Assembly (NCBI RefSeq): GCF_000485595.1
Contig: NW_014577109.1
Location: 32,869-71,147, forward strand
Reading direction: 5' to 3'
DNA from: Priapulus caudatus
Lineage: Eukaryota; Priapulida; Priapulimorpha; Priapulimorphida; Priapulidae
DNA: 38,279 nt
Part shown: positions 25,615 through 37,836 of the stretch, in pieces
Layout: each line of letters opens with the position of its first letter
Numbering within the stretch: the stretch's first letter is position 1
Notes under the pieces: generated by a model
What the model saw: only the letters and a program-made list of their open reading frames with translations
What the model was told of the DNA's origin: nothing
Database searches by the model: none
Position numbers and translations under genes: made by a program

Positions 25615-25617
<3 letters not shown>
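25069..25617. other. Intergenic, no recognised feature
   Basis: AT-rich spacer upstream of PSMD7 with only short random reading frames. I see no gene, RNA gene or structured repeat. Confidence 0.6.

Positions 25618-25706
<89 letters not shown>
25618..25706. repeat. (TA)n microsatellite
   Basis: About 88 bp of almost uninterrupted TA. Confidence 0.97.
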
Positions 25707-25707
<1 letters not shown>

Positions 25708-27222
25708 GCGCATCATGTGCACACAAATAACCCTAACTTTACGCACATCTTAATTGTTATAGATGCACGCGCCGGTTAATCCACCGACATCCAAACAGGA
25801 AAGACAATTAGACCTACTCCAGGAAAGCTAAGAAAGAGACAAAGCTTTTTTACGCAGCATTAACTTTACACATTTACTAAACTATATCAACTTAAGCGTG
25901 AGCATGTGCACCATAATATCATGAAGATAATGTGGGTATTACGAATTTGTCGGCAAAATACAAACCCATAAAACGCCATTAAACACAACAATGGAAGGTT
26001 TATCGTGAGAAATGGATAACGAGGCAAATTCGAACTGTTCGCGGTAAATTTTGATACGCCTTTCTGGTTTACATCTTTCAACGCTTATATTTCATTTAAA
26101 ATTCCTGTCATCATCCTATAGCTTATTCTGCATGTTGATTTTACGTGTGTGCAATAGACTGTCAACAGACGTTCTGGTTCCTTCCACAAAGTTGATACCA
26201 ACAAACCCTTATGGAACCAGTCTAAGCGCACATCAAAGAAACATCCATCAATTATATTCGATTTAAACTAGCTGAATCACTTTACTGCTCTTTTAATGAC
26301 AACAAAATACACGGCAATAAAAATTAAAGACCATGACATTAAAATTTACGCTTGTGCAATTATATTTTTTTAATGTCACATCTAATTTCTATCCTATTAT
26401 TTTTAGCTTCCGCAAATAAGGCTATTATTAATTGGCAATTATAATTGTGTGAGTTAATCGCATTTTAAAACACTATTTATGTGAAATTTGGTTATTATAT
26501 TATTAATAATTAAGCAGAATGACCACAATTTAATATTTGTAATAATATGCCCATTCTATGTTCTATTGACTAATATCGCCCATGACTTATGTTGCTAATT
26601 CCAATATTCCTATAGCATGAGCTAGTGATCGCTAACAACTAGTGACCACTACCGAGATAATGATCATACTGAGGAAGAGCCAATATTCGTTGAGTTTTTC
26701 AGAAAACCATTTCATTTTAAGTTGAAATATTATCAAGCTGCTCTGAGAACAATTGCAGAGGAGAAGACAGAAATATATATATATATATATATATATCACG
26801 TTTCATGCAAAAATGAGAGGCGGGCGAAGATGTGTCACTTCAGTTACCTATCGACGCGACACTATGTCTTCATAACAGAAAATACGGGCGATACTCACTA
26901 AGGTGGAGTTCTGCATGTATGGAGCCGCTACCTATAGTCAACACTGCCTGTTGTAGCTGAGGTTCTTATGTTAACGTTGCCTTAGATAGTGTTAACGCTA
27001 TATGAGATTTTTTGTATGGATGAGGCAATGTTTGTCACTATATGCGTCTCAGTTGACTGTTCTGCGTGGTAAGATAATTATCAGGTCGTACACGTGTAGC
27101 TAAATTGCACCTGGGAGGATTCCACGAAGTAGCCACTCGATTAATTAATAAATAGGTCTATTGTTACGTGTGTGGAACGTCATTATTTAATAAGGTATTA
27201 GAGACAGGCGTTCTCATTGGAA
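25707..27222. other. Intergenic AT-rich spacer
   Basis: Contains an (AT)n run at 26772-26797 and otherwise nothing I can assign. No conserved reading frame is visible on either strand. Confidence 0.6.
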
Positions 27223-27230
27223 CTTGAAGC

Positions 27231-27390
27231 AGAGCACGTATATCATACGATCAGGAGTCTATCAATATATTGGTAGACTCCTGATACGATATATAATATC
27301 AAGAGTACATAATAGAAGATATATAGGACATAATAGGACATAATAGGACATAATCTCCTATTATGTACTCTTGATAATATACGTGCTATG
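27231..27390. mobile_element. 160-bp palindromic element with 8-bp flanks (CTTGAAGC)
   Basis: CTTGAAGC occurs at 27223-27230 and 27391-27398, directly bordering a structure with outer arms AGCACGTATAT and ATATACGTGCT. Inside are two more hairpins, 27250-27285 (ATCAGGAGTCTA stem) and 27297-27375 (TATCAAGAGTACATAATAG stem) whose loop has three GGACATAATA units. It would fold as a three-way junction. An 8-bp duplication suggests mobilisation by a hAT-type transposase. Confidence 0.75.
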
Positions 27391-27620
27391 CTTGAAGCCT
27401 GACATGCTGCGCTACCTATACCGATAGAACGTCGGTGTGCCTTGTCAAATATTTACTACAAGGGAAAATACACGAAACAACAGCGTTGCCTGCTGTAGCA
27501 TGACACGCTCTGATTGGTTTAAATTAGGGATCGAATTAGGTTAAAGACTAATGTTCCCAACGTTTTTCTTGAGTAGCGCAATCAAGAATCTGCCCGCCCT
27601 TCACATAATTCATGTATTTA

Positions 27621-27780
27621 ACCCATTCATCCATCCGTCCGTGCGTCCGTCGATCGTTCACTCGTCCGTCTATCCATCCGTCCGCACGCTCGGCCGCGCG
27701 CCGGTCCATCCATCCGTCCGTACGTCCAGCCGTGCGTCTGTTCGCCCGCCCACGCGCCCGTGCGTCCGTTCGTCGTTCGT
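27621..27780. repeat. CCGT/CCAT tetranucleotide tract
   Basis: Imperfect tandem of CCATC, CCGT and GCGTCCGT units. Frames through it give Arg/Ser/Pro strings, not genes. Confidence 0.85.
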
Positions 27781-28406
27781 TAGTTAGAGGTCACTCATTT
27801 ATTCCTTCATTCGTCCGTTCATTCAAAATCGGCCCCTATCTTTAGTTATCAGCAACGCATGAGTCCGTGCAGTGAGCATGCATCGTAGGAAACTTTATAC
27901 GTAATCGTTATGATGTCACGGGTACAGACTAGCAACGCAACCACGCGTTTTCAAGCTATCATCAAGCATACGGGCCGACGGGCTTATTTTCTCCGGATGC
28001 ACCTAAAATTAGGCAAAGGCGTGATCAAGCACAAGGACAAACGAACGATATATGGTTCACGATTAAATTATCGTCTTTCTATTCTAGAAAGATTGGTGGC
28101 GACGAGACATGTTACGTCGCATTCTTCCGGCATGGCGCCGACAGAATCATCCCTGTAGGTGCTGCGACTGCAATTTCACAATCAGGGCTTCGCGCGACCG
28201 CTCTGCATGCATATAAGCAAGGCTCGGCTCGTAAAACACATGTAAACGAAGCCAGCTCCGATTGCATTCGGATCATTACGAGGCGAGGATACTTAAAGAG
28301 CGTGTTGCAGTAACATGCATGGCGACGGGGTTGCGCCGTGACGACGTCAGACGCGTCAGCATGGGTAGCGAGCTACGCCGATGCATGAGGGAATGAAGGC
28401 CGAGGG
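27781..28406. other. Intergenic, short unassigned frames
   Basis: Holds an 82-codon plus-strand frame (27910-28158) rich in Arg/His/Lys. I do not recognise it, and it has no supporting splice or family signal. Otherwise unique sequence. Confidence 0.5.
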
Positions 28407-28409
28407 ATG

Positions 28410-29880
28410 TGCGCGCGGATGCGGGGAATGTGGGACGTTGGGGGATACGGGGGGAAAGACGGGTTCGATAGATGCATGTATGTATGGATGCGGGGATGCA
28501 GGGATGCAGGGATGCGGGGCATGTGGGGATGGGAAGATACAGGGATGCGAGGGGTAGAGATGCTGGAATGCGAGGGTGCCTGTGGTATTGGAATATGGGG
28601 GTGTGAAGATGTGGGGACGTGGGGATGGCAATATTCAGGGATGTGGGATACGGGTGATATAGGGATTCTGGAATGCGGGGAAGCAGGGATGCGGGCGGGG
28701 GTTGTGAGAATACGAAGATGCGGGAGTCTGTGGATGCGGAAGTGTGGGATACGGGGATGTTGGGTGGTGGTTATGGGGATACGGGGATGTTGGGTGGTGG
28801 TTATGGGGATACGGGGGTGTTGGGTGGTGGGTATGGGGATACGGGGATGTTGGGTGGTGGGTATGGGGATACGGGGATGTTGGGTGGTGGTTATGGGGAT
28901 ACGGGGATGTTGGGTGGTGGGTATGGGGATGCACGGGATTGGGTGTGGGTTAGGGGATACGTGGAGTTGGTTGGTGGTATGGGATTACGGAATGGGGAGA
29001 CCGCACGAGATAGGATACCCACCCGAGATGTCGGGTTGGTGGTATCTGGGAAATCGGGGATGTTGGTGGTGTTATGGGGATACCGGTGTGGTGTGTAGGG
29101 GAATAGCGGATTGGGTGCTGTATGGGGGAACGCGGATGTTGGGTGGTGTGGGTATGGGCTACGATGTTGGGTGTGGGTATGGGATACGGGGTGTTGGTGG
29201 GGTATGGAGTAGCGGATGTTGTGTGGAATGGGGATATCGGGGAGTTGGGTGTGGTTTATGCGATTACGGGGGTTGGGTGCCTATGCCGACGGACAGACAG
29301 AAACCCGCGCGAGCAGGCGTGTTGGGTGTGGGAGGATACGGGGATGTGTTGTGGTATAGGGATTACGGGTTTGGGTGGTTGGTATGGGATACGGGGTGTT
29401 GGGTGGTGGTATAGGGAGTAAGGGATTGTTTGGGTGATGTATTGGGAACGGAGTTGGGTGGTGGTTAGCGGACTCGCGGGTTGTTGTAGGTGTTAGGCGG
29501 ATACGGGGATGTGTGGTGGTGGTTATGGGAACGGGATTGGTGGTGTAGGGAAGCGGAATTTGGTGTGGTAGTGTATCGGGGATCCGGGATGTGGTGGATT
29601 GGGATCGCGGGAGTTTGGGTGTTGTTATGGGATAGCGGATGTGTGGTGTTAGGATAGCGGGCGAGGGTTTTGTGGGCTGATGGGTATGGGGCACTACGGG
29701 CGGTGGTTGGTGGTGGTATGGGATACGGGGATGTTGGGTGGTAGTATGGGGATATCGGGGGGTGTGGGTTGGTGTATGGGGAGGAAGGGGAGTGGGTGGA
29801 TGGGATGACGGGATGTGGTGTGTTATGGATATACGGGGATGTTGGTATGGTATGGGGAGTAGCGGGGGTGGTTTGGTCAT
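28410..29880 (+). repeat. G-rich minisatellite array 1
   Basis: Starts with short GGGATGCGG-like units, becomes an exact 30-bp tandem at about 28749-28930 (unit GGATACGGGGATGTTGGG then TGGTGGTTATGG, six units with single substitutions), then decays into the same unit with many one-base losses up to about 29870. An unrelated insert (about 29281-29318) interrupts it. All G-runs are on the plus strand. Because 30 is a multiple of three, long artificial reading frames arise. Confidence 0.9.
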
Positions 29881-29903
29881 TGCACTTACAAAAGATTCTG
29901 TTT

Positions 29904-30292
29904 TTTTACAGTACAATGTGTTGGAAGCTGGTTACCAGCACATTGTACTGTAAAATAACAGAGTGTTCAACTACTGTAAAATGAAAGAAATTGTCTGTAA
30001 TTTTACAGTACTTTTTAACAAAGGGAAAACTTGGAATCCTTGTGAATACTGGAAAAAAAATTTTAACGTATTTACAAACCTGGCTGATTTTTACAGTACG
30101 ATAAATGTTAATTTAACAGTGGTGAACCAGTTGTTCCAACACTTTCCTTCACTGTAAATTCACATCACTGTAAAAAGACCGGGCATGCTGTGAATTTACA
30201 GTAGAATGTACTGGTATTAACCAGCTTCCAATACATTCCACTGTAAATTCACATCACTGTAAAAAGACAGGGAAATGCTGTTAAAATACAGA
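29904..30292. repeat. ACTGTAAA hairpin repeats
   Basis: Hairpin 1 (arms 29904-29920 and 29939-29955) and hairpin 2 (arms 30192-30210 and 30232-30250) share the TTTACAGT/ACTGTAAA stem, but their loops, containing AAGCTGGTTA and its complement, are inverted relative to each other. A unit beginning ACTGTAAATTCACATCACTG is repeated at 30151 and 30240 (89-bp spacing). Borders G-rich array 1. Probably part of a mobile element. Confidence 0.75.
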
Positions 30293-31422
30293 ATCCATAT
30301 AGAATATGAAAGTTAAAGATAAAAATAACTTATTGTCGAAATAAACAATACAAAGAACGCCCTAGACCAGAGGGCACTCATGGAGACTGGATACCTCCGT
30401 CATGAAGATGTAACGGATGTTGATGTTATAACACCTGGCTCGCTGCTGCTGACTGACCCCTAAGGCAGCGTGCTGCGAATCGATTGCGCGACACACCTAG
30501 TGCCTACACACACACCACGAAAACACCCACGAGACCGTATTACATTCCCTCTGGCGAGTAAGAATCAACCTAACAATTGTACTGAAGATCAAACCACAAG
30601 TTGAGAAAGTGTACCGCTGATTGAACAGGCGGACAGCAAGAAAGAGCCAAGCAATTCAGCCAACCTTGACAATGAGATTTTACATACTGGCTATGCAGCT
30701 GACGATACTCCATCGTTGCTGTAACCTTTATTACCTCGTCAGATTTGTATGGAAATTTTTTAAACCAGCAAAAATAGCGACTGTTTCTGGCCCGAAGCTA
30801 AAAATGTCAAGTCCTTAAAATTCCAGCAGCAATCATGGTACCCCCACTCAACACGCAGCCGAGGGAATTTGGTATACAGGCCAGTAAAGGTGGGATTCTC
30901 GATTTCTTAAGTGACCTATTCTAAATCTCGTACAAATTATGAAGGGAAAATGACTGCTAACCCTTTTATCTAAACGCTATATCACGAAACAACCAGCCAA
31001 CCTTGACAAAAGCAGCATACATGTACGTTACATTTAGCTACAGCCTTAGTAAAAAATCCCAATCCTTCCCTGGAGAATTTCTACTCTTGAATGAATTCAC
31101 CGTCTGAAGATTCAACTGTTTTTCTGCCAAATATTCTGGCCAAATTTGTGCAATCAAAATTAAAACCGACGGAGAATGGGTTAGGCAAACGCAACAATGG
31201 CGCAGGTGTGGCATGGCTCCGGATGATTCATTGATGGTCCTTGTACAAATGTCCGGCTGATAAAAAAGCCTGATCTTGCTTGGCTTTAAGTTATCGCCAA
31301 AATTCGCGCCAGAACAGTTAAGCTGCTAACAAAATCATGTACACCACATGTTTGGCCAAGATTTATAAATTTGACAAGATTTTGAGCGCCAGCACCATCG
31401 TAACCTATGGACACGTATACAG

Positions 31423-31560
31423 TTCCATATATATATATATATTATATAATATAGATCTTATACCATATATAGATAGTATATATATTATATATATAATACT
31501 ATATAATATATATTATATAGATATATATATAATATAAGAGTATATCTCATATGTGTATAT
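31423..31560. repeat. AT-rich palindromic tract
   Basis: Runs of TA and ATATAATATA with internal palindromes; expected to be cruciform-prone and slippage-prone. Confidence 0.85.
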
Positions 31561-33214
31561 ATATGAATTGCCGCTACAGCGCTAAGTTTGGATGACAATA
31601 CAAACTGCTGTGAAAATATTAAAGACGAGAGGTAAGTTAGGAAGCTCCATTTTTGCTTGACCTGAAAAAAAATTGACAATTATTGCGCCAACCTCAATGC
31701 ATCCCGAGGAATTTGGGATGTGGATTCTGGATTTTCTGTCCCATGTCAATACCCCAACATGCCCAATTCGATTTGGAACCCCAACGAAAAAAAGCGAGAA
31801 AAGCTGACCCGAAGCTACTCATCATGATCATAATAGTTAGTAAAGCAGACTTCAACAGACCCTTGCACATGCATTACTGGCCATCTATTAATAGACAGAC
31901 CTGCCAACCGGCTGCATTATGCAAACGAGAGTATTAGATTGCACACCCCTCAAGTAGATTTTTAGGGGTGAAAGTGAATTTTTCTGGTAAGAAGCGAGGC
32001 AGACGATTGCGATGACCGGCCAATTGACCGCAGAAAAAAAAATGTCGTCGCAAAATAACTATTGGCACGCAACGGAGGGTAATAAAATGGGAAAAAAAGA
32101 AATTCTTAATAAAGTGAACTTTTTATTAACTTTAAATCACTTAAAGCATTTGGAACCCCGATAGATGAATTTTAAGGGTAATGACTGCAAGGGGTGATAT
32201 TGACTGATTGAAATCGTATTTTTGGGGCCAAGTCTGTTATCGTACTGGACCCAGATTTTCCGTAAAAAGCGTATTATACCCCAAAATCGTACCTAGTTGG
32301 CAGGCTGATAGACTGAATCACTACAATCGTCCACAGTCCATGTAAAACTGACTCTTCCACATAAGGTCCCATGAGTCGAGGGCAACTTGCCCTCCCCAGG
32401 AAATTGCCATACGTCTCACAGGCCGGACCAGATATCGCAAGAGAGATAATAACACAAGATGAAACACATGCGATCCGCATTTGTAAACCAATTTTCTCGA
32501 TCAAAATTGCCACCATAGAGAAACAAGTGTATTACGTTGTCTCAGCTATATGACCACTAATCACTTCACTTCGTGTACTGATATCCGTTACATAATTTGC
32601 TAGCGTATGGCTGCTAAATGTAATCTGCATGAGCTGAATTCGCAGCAAGTTTACCCGCCATTGTTATAACTATCTAACAAAAATGAATTTATGGTGCGCC
32701 AAATATTTGCAACGGACAGTCCGAGAAGATCAGTCGGCCCGCGATATGGATTAAATGTCCTGATTACGTTGTGCGTAATGTGAGTACTTACCAGCAACAT
32801 CTAGCTACAGAGAATATGTGTATTATTGTATATTACTATGTAAGATAGATTTCAATTTCTTGTGTTGCAATCACAATAACTGGCGCGTCTCGCGGGTTCC
32901 TCCAACAAGCTCAAAATTGTAATTAGATTGTCGCTTCAAACCCACCTCGGGCCAACAAAAATTCCCACTTGATAACCGTCCGTTCGACTAATACGCCCAC
33001 TATAGCTCATATTTGTCCCTGATACGTTACACAATCTGCGTAATATTGCGAATTTAGCTCGTGCAAGACTTACGATTACACAATACGTCTAACACAAACT
33101 GTAAACGAATATCAGTACAGTGAAGGGAGTGATTAGTGTCATAATAAGCTGACAACGTATACACTGCTTTTATTGTGGGCAAGGCACACGATTTGATGAG
33201 AAAAATCGATAAAA

Positions 33215-33478
33215 ATGCGGGAATCGGTTCACCATGTGCTAGTTATGCTACCTGATATCGTTAAAGCAACAGCAAGCGCACAGCATGGTGACATTACAGG
33301 TAAATTCCCTGTCGACATTCCAGTGTCGGCTGGTGAGCGTCACTCATTTGTAGACGAGAAATCCTTGGTTCATGACAGTTTTCTCTTCTGCTCCCCTGTC
33401 CTGGATTCAACATTGGGTCAAGAATCTGAGATAATAAAGATAGATGAAGGCATCTACACGAAGACCAAATACACCTAA
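33215..33478 (+). CDS. Hypothetical 87-residue frame, coding status doubtful
   Basis: A frame with a GTG-free ATG start, no low-complexity sequence and mixed composition (for example GDITGKFPVDIPVSAGERHS), ending TAA. I recognise no family. It has no strong splice sites or neighbours to support it, and it is of a length expected by chance in 38 kb. It lies within the spacer between the two G-rich arrays. Confidence 0.15.
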   Translation: MRESVHHVLVMLPDIVKATASAQHGDITGKFPVDIPVSAGERHSFVDEKSLVHDSFLFCSPVLDSTLGQESEIIKIDEGIYTKTKYT

Positions 33479-34009
33479 TACGAGAAGATTACTCAAGCCC
33501 CCAGCACCGCCGCTAAATAGCGCGCCTTACAGCGATCATCGCCCGACCTACATGCATCCAAGACTAAATGCCCTAGCCTCGCTACACTATCCAACATTGC
33601 TTGGCGTGTGATCAACATAAATAATGCATCTATAAGGAGAATGACCATTCAAACCATGTGAAACTATCGATATTCGCCCGCAGCATTTCCGGCCGAGGGA
33701 AAATCAAAATGCTGAAATCGTTTGCGCCAAAACTGAATTTTCGGATTTTACGAACTCCAGCTTCGCATCAATTCCAGCATCCCATGCACAATTTTGCAAC
33801 TCAAAGTACACGTTGGTCTACGTCATTGATATGATTATAATTAGCTGTGAGTCTACCTGGGCAGGAAGTTGTACAATGCACTGCAGCAATCAGTCCAAAT
33901 CGGGAGAAAACAAAAATGGTCCAGTGCGCGACGCCACAAGCAGTAGCGCCACTGCCATTACGCGCATGTCTGTTTTTTATCTCCGGCTAGGGGCATTTCA
34001 CATAAACAA

Positions 34010-34240
34010 ATTAACTGTAAAAATACAGAACATCTCTGTAAAACATGAAAACAGACAATTCTGTAAAAATATCCTGTAGCTTTGGTTCGTAATATTCAGT
34101 AATGACAGCGGAGTATGAAAAACAAGAGATTATCTGTAAAATACACGAGACAATTACTGGTACAACATGAAAACAGACTCTTTTCTAGTAAAATATACTG
34201 TACTTTGTTTTCGTAAATTTACCAAAATTTTTACAGTGGT
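34010..34240. repeat. CTGTAAA-rich repeats bordering array 2
   Basis: Repeated CTGTAAAA and AACATGAAAACAGAC words (about 34014-34075 and again 34133-34175), ending TTTTTACAGTGGTGG directly at the start of G-rich array 2. Word content is like that of 29904-30292. Confidence 0.6.
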
Positions 34241-35870
34241 GGATACGATGTGGGTTTTGTATGGCTATGGCGTATAGCGCGGATTGGGTGGTAGCTTATG
34301 GGATAGGGGTGCTGGGTGTTAGTGGGATAGGGGATTGGTGGTGGATGGGGATATCGGATGCTTGGGTGGCTGGTTATGGGGATATGAGGGATGTTCGGTG
34401 TGTTATGGGATACGCGATGTTGGGTGGTGTATGGGATAGCGGGATGTTCGGTGGTGCTATGGATAACGCGATGTTGGGGGTGGTATGGGGATACGGGATG
34501 TTGGTGGTAGTAGGATACGGGGGGTGTGTGTTATGGGGATACGGGGATTGGGTGATGGTTAATGGGTATACGTGGATTTGGGTGGTGGTATGGGGATAGA
34601 GGGGCTGTAGTGGGGGTAGGGAATACGGATTGGTGGTGTTAGGAATACGGGTGGAGTGGTGTTCATGGCTAAACGGGATTGGGTAGGTTATGGTAACGGA
34701 TGTTGGGTGGGCGTATTAGGGGATACGGGATGTTGTGTTGGGTATGGGTATGCGATACGGGTGTGGGTGGGTAGGGATACGCGGATTTGGTTGGGTATGG
34801 GATACGGGGATGTTGGTGGTGGTGTATGGGGAACGGGATGTCGGTGGTGGGTAGGGATACGGGATGTTGGGTGGTGGTATGGGATCGGTGTTGGTGTGGT
34901 TATGGGATACGGGGTGTTGGGTGGTGGTATGGATACGGGGATTGGGTTGTAATGTACGTGGGGGTGGATGGTGTATGGGATACGGGTGCGTGGTGGGTAT
35001 AGGGAATTCGGGGATTGTGGGTATGTATGGGAAGAGCGGGATGTTGGGTGGTGGTAGGGATCACGGGGTGTTGGGTGGTGGTTATGGGGATACGGGCGCA
35101 GTGGGTGGTGGTTATGGGACGGGGGCTGCTTGGGTGTGGGAGTGGGTATGGCGATACGCGGGATGTTGTGTGTATTATGGGAACACGGGGTGTTGGGCTG
35201 TGGTTATGGGATAGGGGATTGGGTGTGTATGGGGATCTCGGGATGTGGGGGGTTATGGGGAAAACGGGGTGTCGGGTGGTAGGATAAAACGGTATTGGCG
35301 TGGATTATGGGAACGGATGTCGCTGTGGTTATGGATACGGGAATGTGGGTGGGGTATTGGATGACGGGATGTTGGGTGTGGTATGTGGATACGGATGTTG
35401 GGTGTAGATGGGGAACGGGGGGTTGGTGTAGTTAGGGGAATAACGGGGGTGTGGGGTGTAGGGATACGGATGTTGGGTGATGTTAGTAACAGCGGATTTG
35501 GGTTGGTTATGGGGAAGGGAAGTAGGGTTGTGGTTATGGGATACGGGGATTGGGTGCTAGTTATGGGGATAACGGGGTGTTGGTGGTGTTATGGGGATAC
35601 GGATGTGGTGATGGTATGTAATACGGGGATTTGTGGGGTTATGGGGATAAGGCTTTAGGGTGTTGGGTAGGCAATACGGATGTGGTGCTGGTTATGGAGA
35701 CGGGTTGAGTGGTGGTATGGGATACGGGGAGTATGGTGATGGTTATTGGTATCCCGGGGATGTTGGGTGGTGGTATGGGTAACCGGGAGGTTGGTGGTGT
35801 ATGGGGATAAGGGGAAGTAGGCTGGTGGTTAGGGGAACGGGATGTTGGTGTGGTATAGGACACTCGACGG
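34241..35870 (+). repeat. G-rich minisatellite array 2
   Basis: The same GGGATACGGGATGTTGGGTG-type unit and the same strand as array 1, but irregular throughout, with frequent single-base losses in G-runs and missing A or T. Over 1.6 kb long. No exact 30-bp stretch remains. Confidence 0.9.
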
Positions 35871-37222
35871 GGAGAGCGAGAAAGGAGAATGCGGATACGG
35901 GATTGGGATCAGAGTGGCAAGTCGCTGCCGCCAAGACCGTCGTGTCTGTGGTGTTACGAGAATCGATATGTCCAGATACCGATCATAAATGCACGCAGGG
36001 AAAGAATGAAGTCTACACAATTGCCTTCCTCCGAATGCATTAAACACTTGTCATACATGATCCTCGGATTAATCGTCTAGGCCAGTTGATCCTCCACAGT
36101 TAACTAGATTTCTAAATCACATGCAAACAACCACTTAACTGTTCTATACCTTCACGGGAGCGGCTTTAGAGCGCTATTTAGGAAGCTAACCCCCACGGCT
36201 TAACCTTTGCCCAAGGAGACATGTAACTCCATGTCTGAACGACACACATCAATGGCAAGCAGTGAATCGATCATCGACTCAGCCGAAGACTGCGGTTAAC
36301 GACTAGTGCCGCTTGGTTTAGAAGGCGTGCCACGAAATAGATGCGGCAGCACAAGACAACGTGGTGACATATTGGCTGTTCACACATTTAAACAGTTTGC
36401 AGATAATATCAGAATAATAAGGCTTGATAATAGTGTGTTTTAATTTCAGATAATTTAAAACGAGAATTCTGCGCAAGGCAAGTCAGTAATTCTCGAACGG
36501 CCAAGGCAAAGCGCAAACTTTGGTATCCTGGTTCATTTCACATCACGTTTTACGTCATTTATAGATAACTCATACCGATGTGATCTCCCCATCATAGATT
36601 TCAGATATACGAAAACCAGATATAAACGTACTGGCCTGTGTTACTTTATACAACGCTAACCACCGCTGTTAACGATGACGCCTCCATCCAAGAAATATCG
36701 ATCTGAAAGAAACATAACATAGTATAGAATAAGCGCGTCATTACAACAAACGTTATTTTATCCCTGAAATACATGTCTACGCAAGGAATAAAATAACGAA
36801 TCGATTATGTACATGTCGCAGCAGGCCACTTAAGTCGTAATACAGCCGAAAATCAGCCACTATTATAGTCGTTTGATGCTATGTGAAAGTAAACTCGATT
36901 GCGACCAACGACAGCTAATATGTTGTCCGCGTCCGTATGCATGAAATAATCTAACAGCCAGAGGGATACACACTCGCGGTAAAGCCAACACCACAATTCA
37001 GGCGCCTTCAATGCAAAAGGCAAATCGTGTTCCTGGAAAAAAAACGTCGAGTCAAAGATCAAGTTTAGTCTGCAACATTACTAAGAAAAGCCAATAAAAC
37101 GCGACGCAGACCACACGCACTCACTTCCGCAACCCCGGGGCACTCATACGCCACGATCCAACAGGTCACAGTTGTTTAGCCCGACGCGCTAGTACGCAAC
37201 GCGGGACCCGGTTCCCACAGAC
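35871..37222. other. Intergenic, one weak exon candidate
   Basis: Unique sequence without a recognised gene. The exon-like frame at 36853-37029 is described separately. Confidence 0.5.
36838..37034 (-). other. Possible terminal exon of an unidentified gene
   Basis: On the minus strand a strong polypyrimidine tract and acceptor (TTTTTTTTCCAG, about 37046-37035) is followed by an open frame of about 60 codons (contains APELWCWLYRECVSLWLLDY) that closes at a TGA. I do not recognise the protein and found no upstream partner exon. Chance occurrence is quite possible. Confidence 0.15.
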
Positions 37223-37442
37223 TGGATTAACTAACTCTGAGTTAAACTCACTATAACTCTAGTAGTAAACTCCCCCGATTAAATTGGGTTCATAAACATG
37301 GAAAAACCGAGTTAAGTAACACCTGATTAGGCAATGTTAACTCAGAGTTAAACTTTAATCCACGACTGTAGAACGCGAATTACAAAAACTCTGAGTTAAC
37401 TTTTAACTCAGAGTTAAGAGATTTAACTCAGAGTTAAGAGTT
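37223..37442. repeat. TTAACTC/GAGTTAA inverted-repeat cluster
   Basis: A 140-bp unit (37223-37362) with inverted ends TGGATTAA...TTTAATCCA and subterminal CTCTGAGTTAA motifs is followed by three more AACTCNGAGTT palindromes up to 37442. It looks like a MITE plus decayed or tandem ends. No target duplication was found. Confidence 0.6.
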
Positions 37443-37836
37443 AGATCGCACGTCTGGAACCACTCTATGCATGGTGCTGCTGTCACCTGCTAACAGTATG
37501 TCCAAACCGCGCTAGGCAGTTCACTTTCGTAGTTCGGCTAATTCGGAATAAGCAGCTCCACCAGTGTTTCTGCCGCTAGTTATACTGCGTCCTACTAGGA
37601 ACCTACTGGCACAAACTAACAGACGACCGCGATAAATAATTGCGAGGCCTTCCAATTGAACACATGTTCTTTCTCTCTTACCTGATGATACAAAATAACC
37701 ATAAAAAAACAATGCGAGAGATACTCGGCCCTCACACTCCAAACATACGTAGTAATTTTAATGGGGGTTTACAACGAAACAGCCTACACGCATCCGGATG
37801 CAATAAAATCGAGAAGTGCCGCACCACAAACCACAT

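Larger units (their letters stand above)
30293..34009. other. Spacer between the two G-rich arrays
   Basis: Mostly unique sequence with a palindromic AT block at 31423-31560. The only frame of note is 33215-33478. I recognise no domain, RNA gene or transposase in it. Confidence 0.5.

Noticed and set aside
28407-29414. 335-codon plus-strand frame, the longest in the window, rich in Gly/Trp/Val
   Set aside because: It is the translation of the 30-bp G-rich minisatellite, whose length is a multiple of three; the opposite strand is equally open with a Pro/His/Tyr repeat. No start context, splice or domain evidence.
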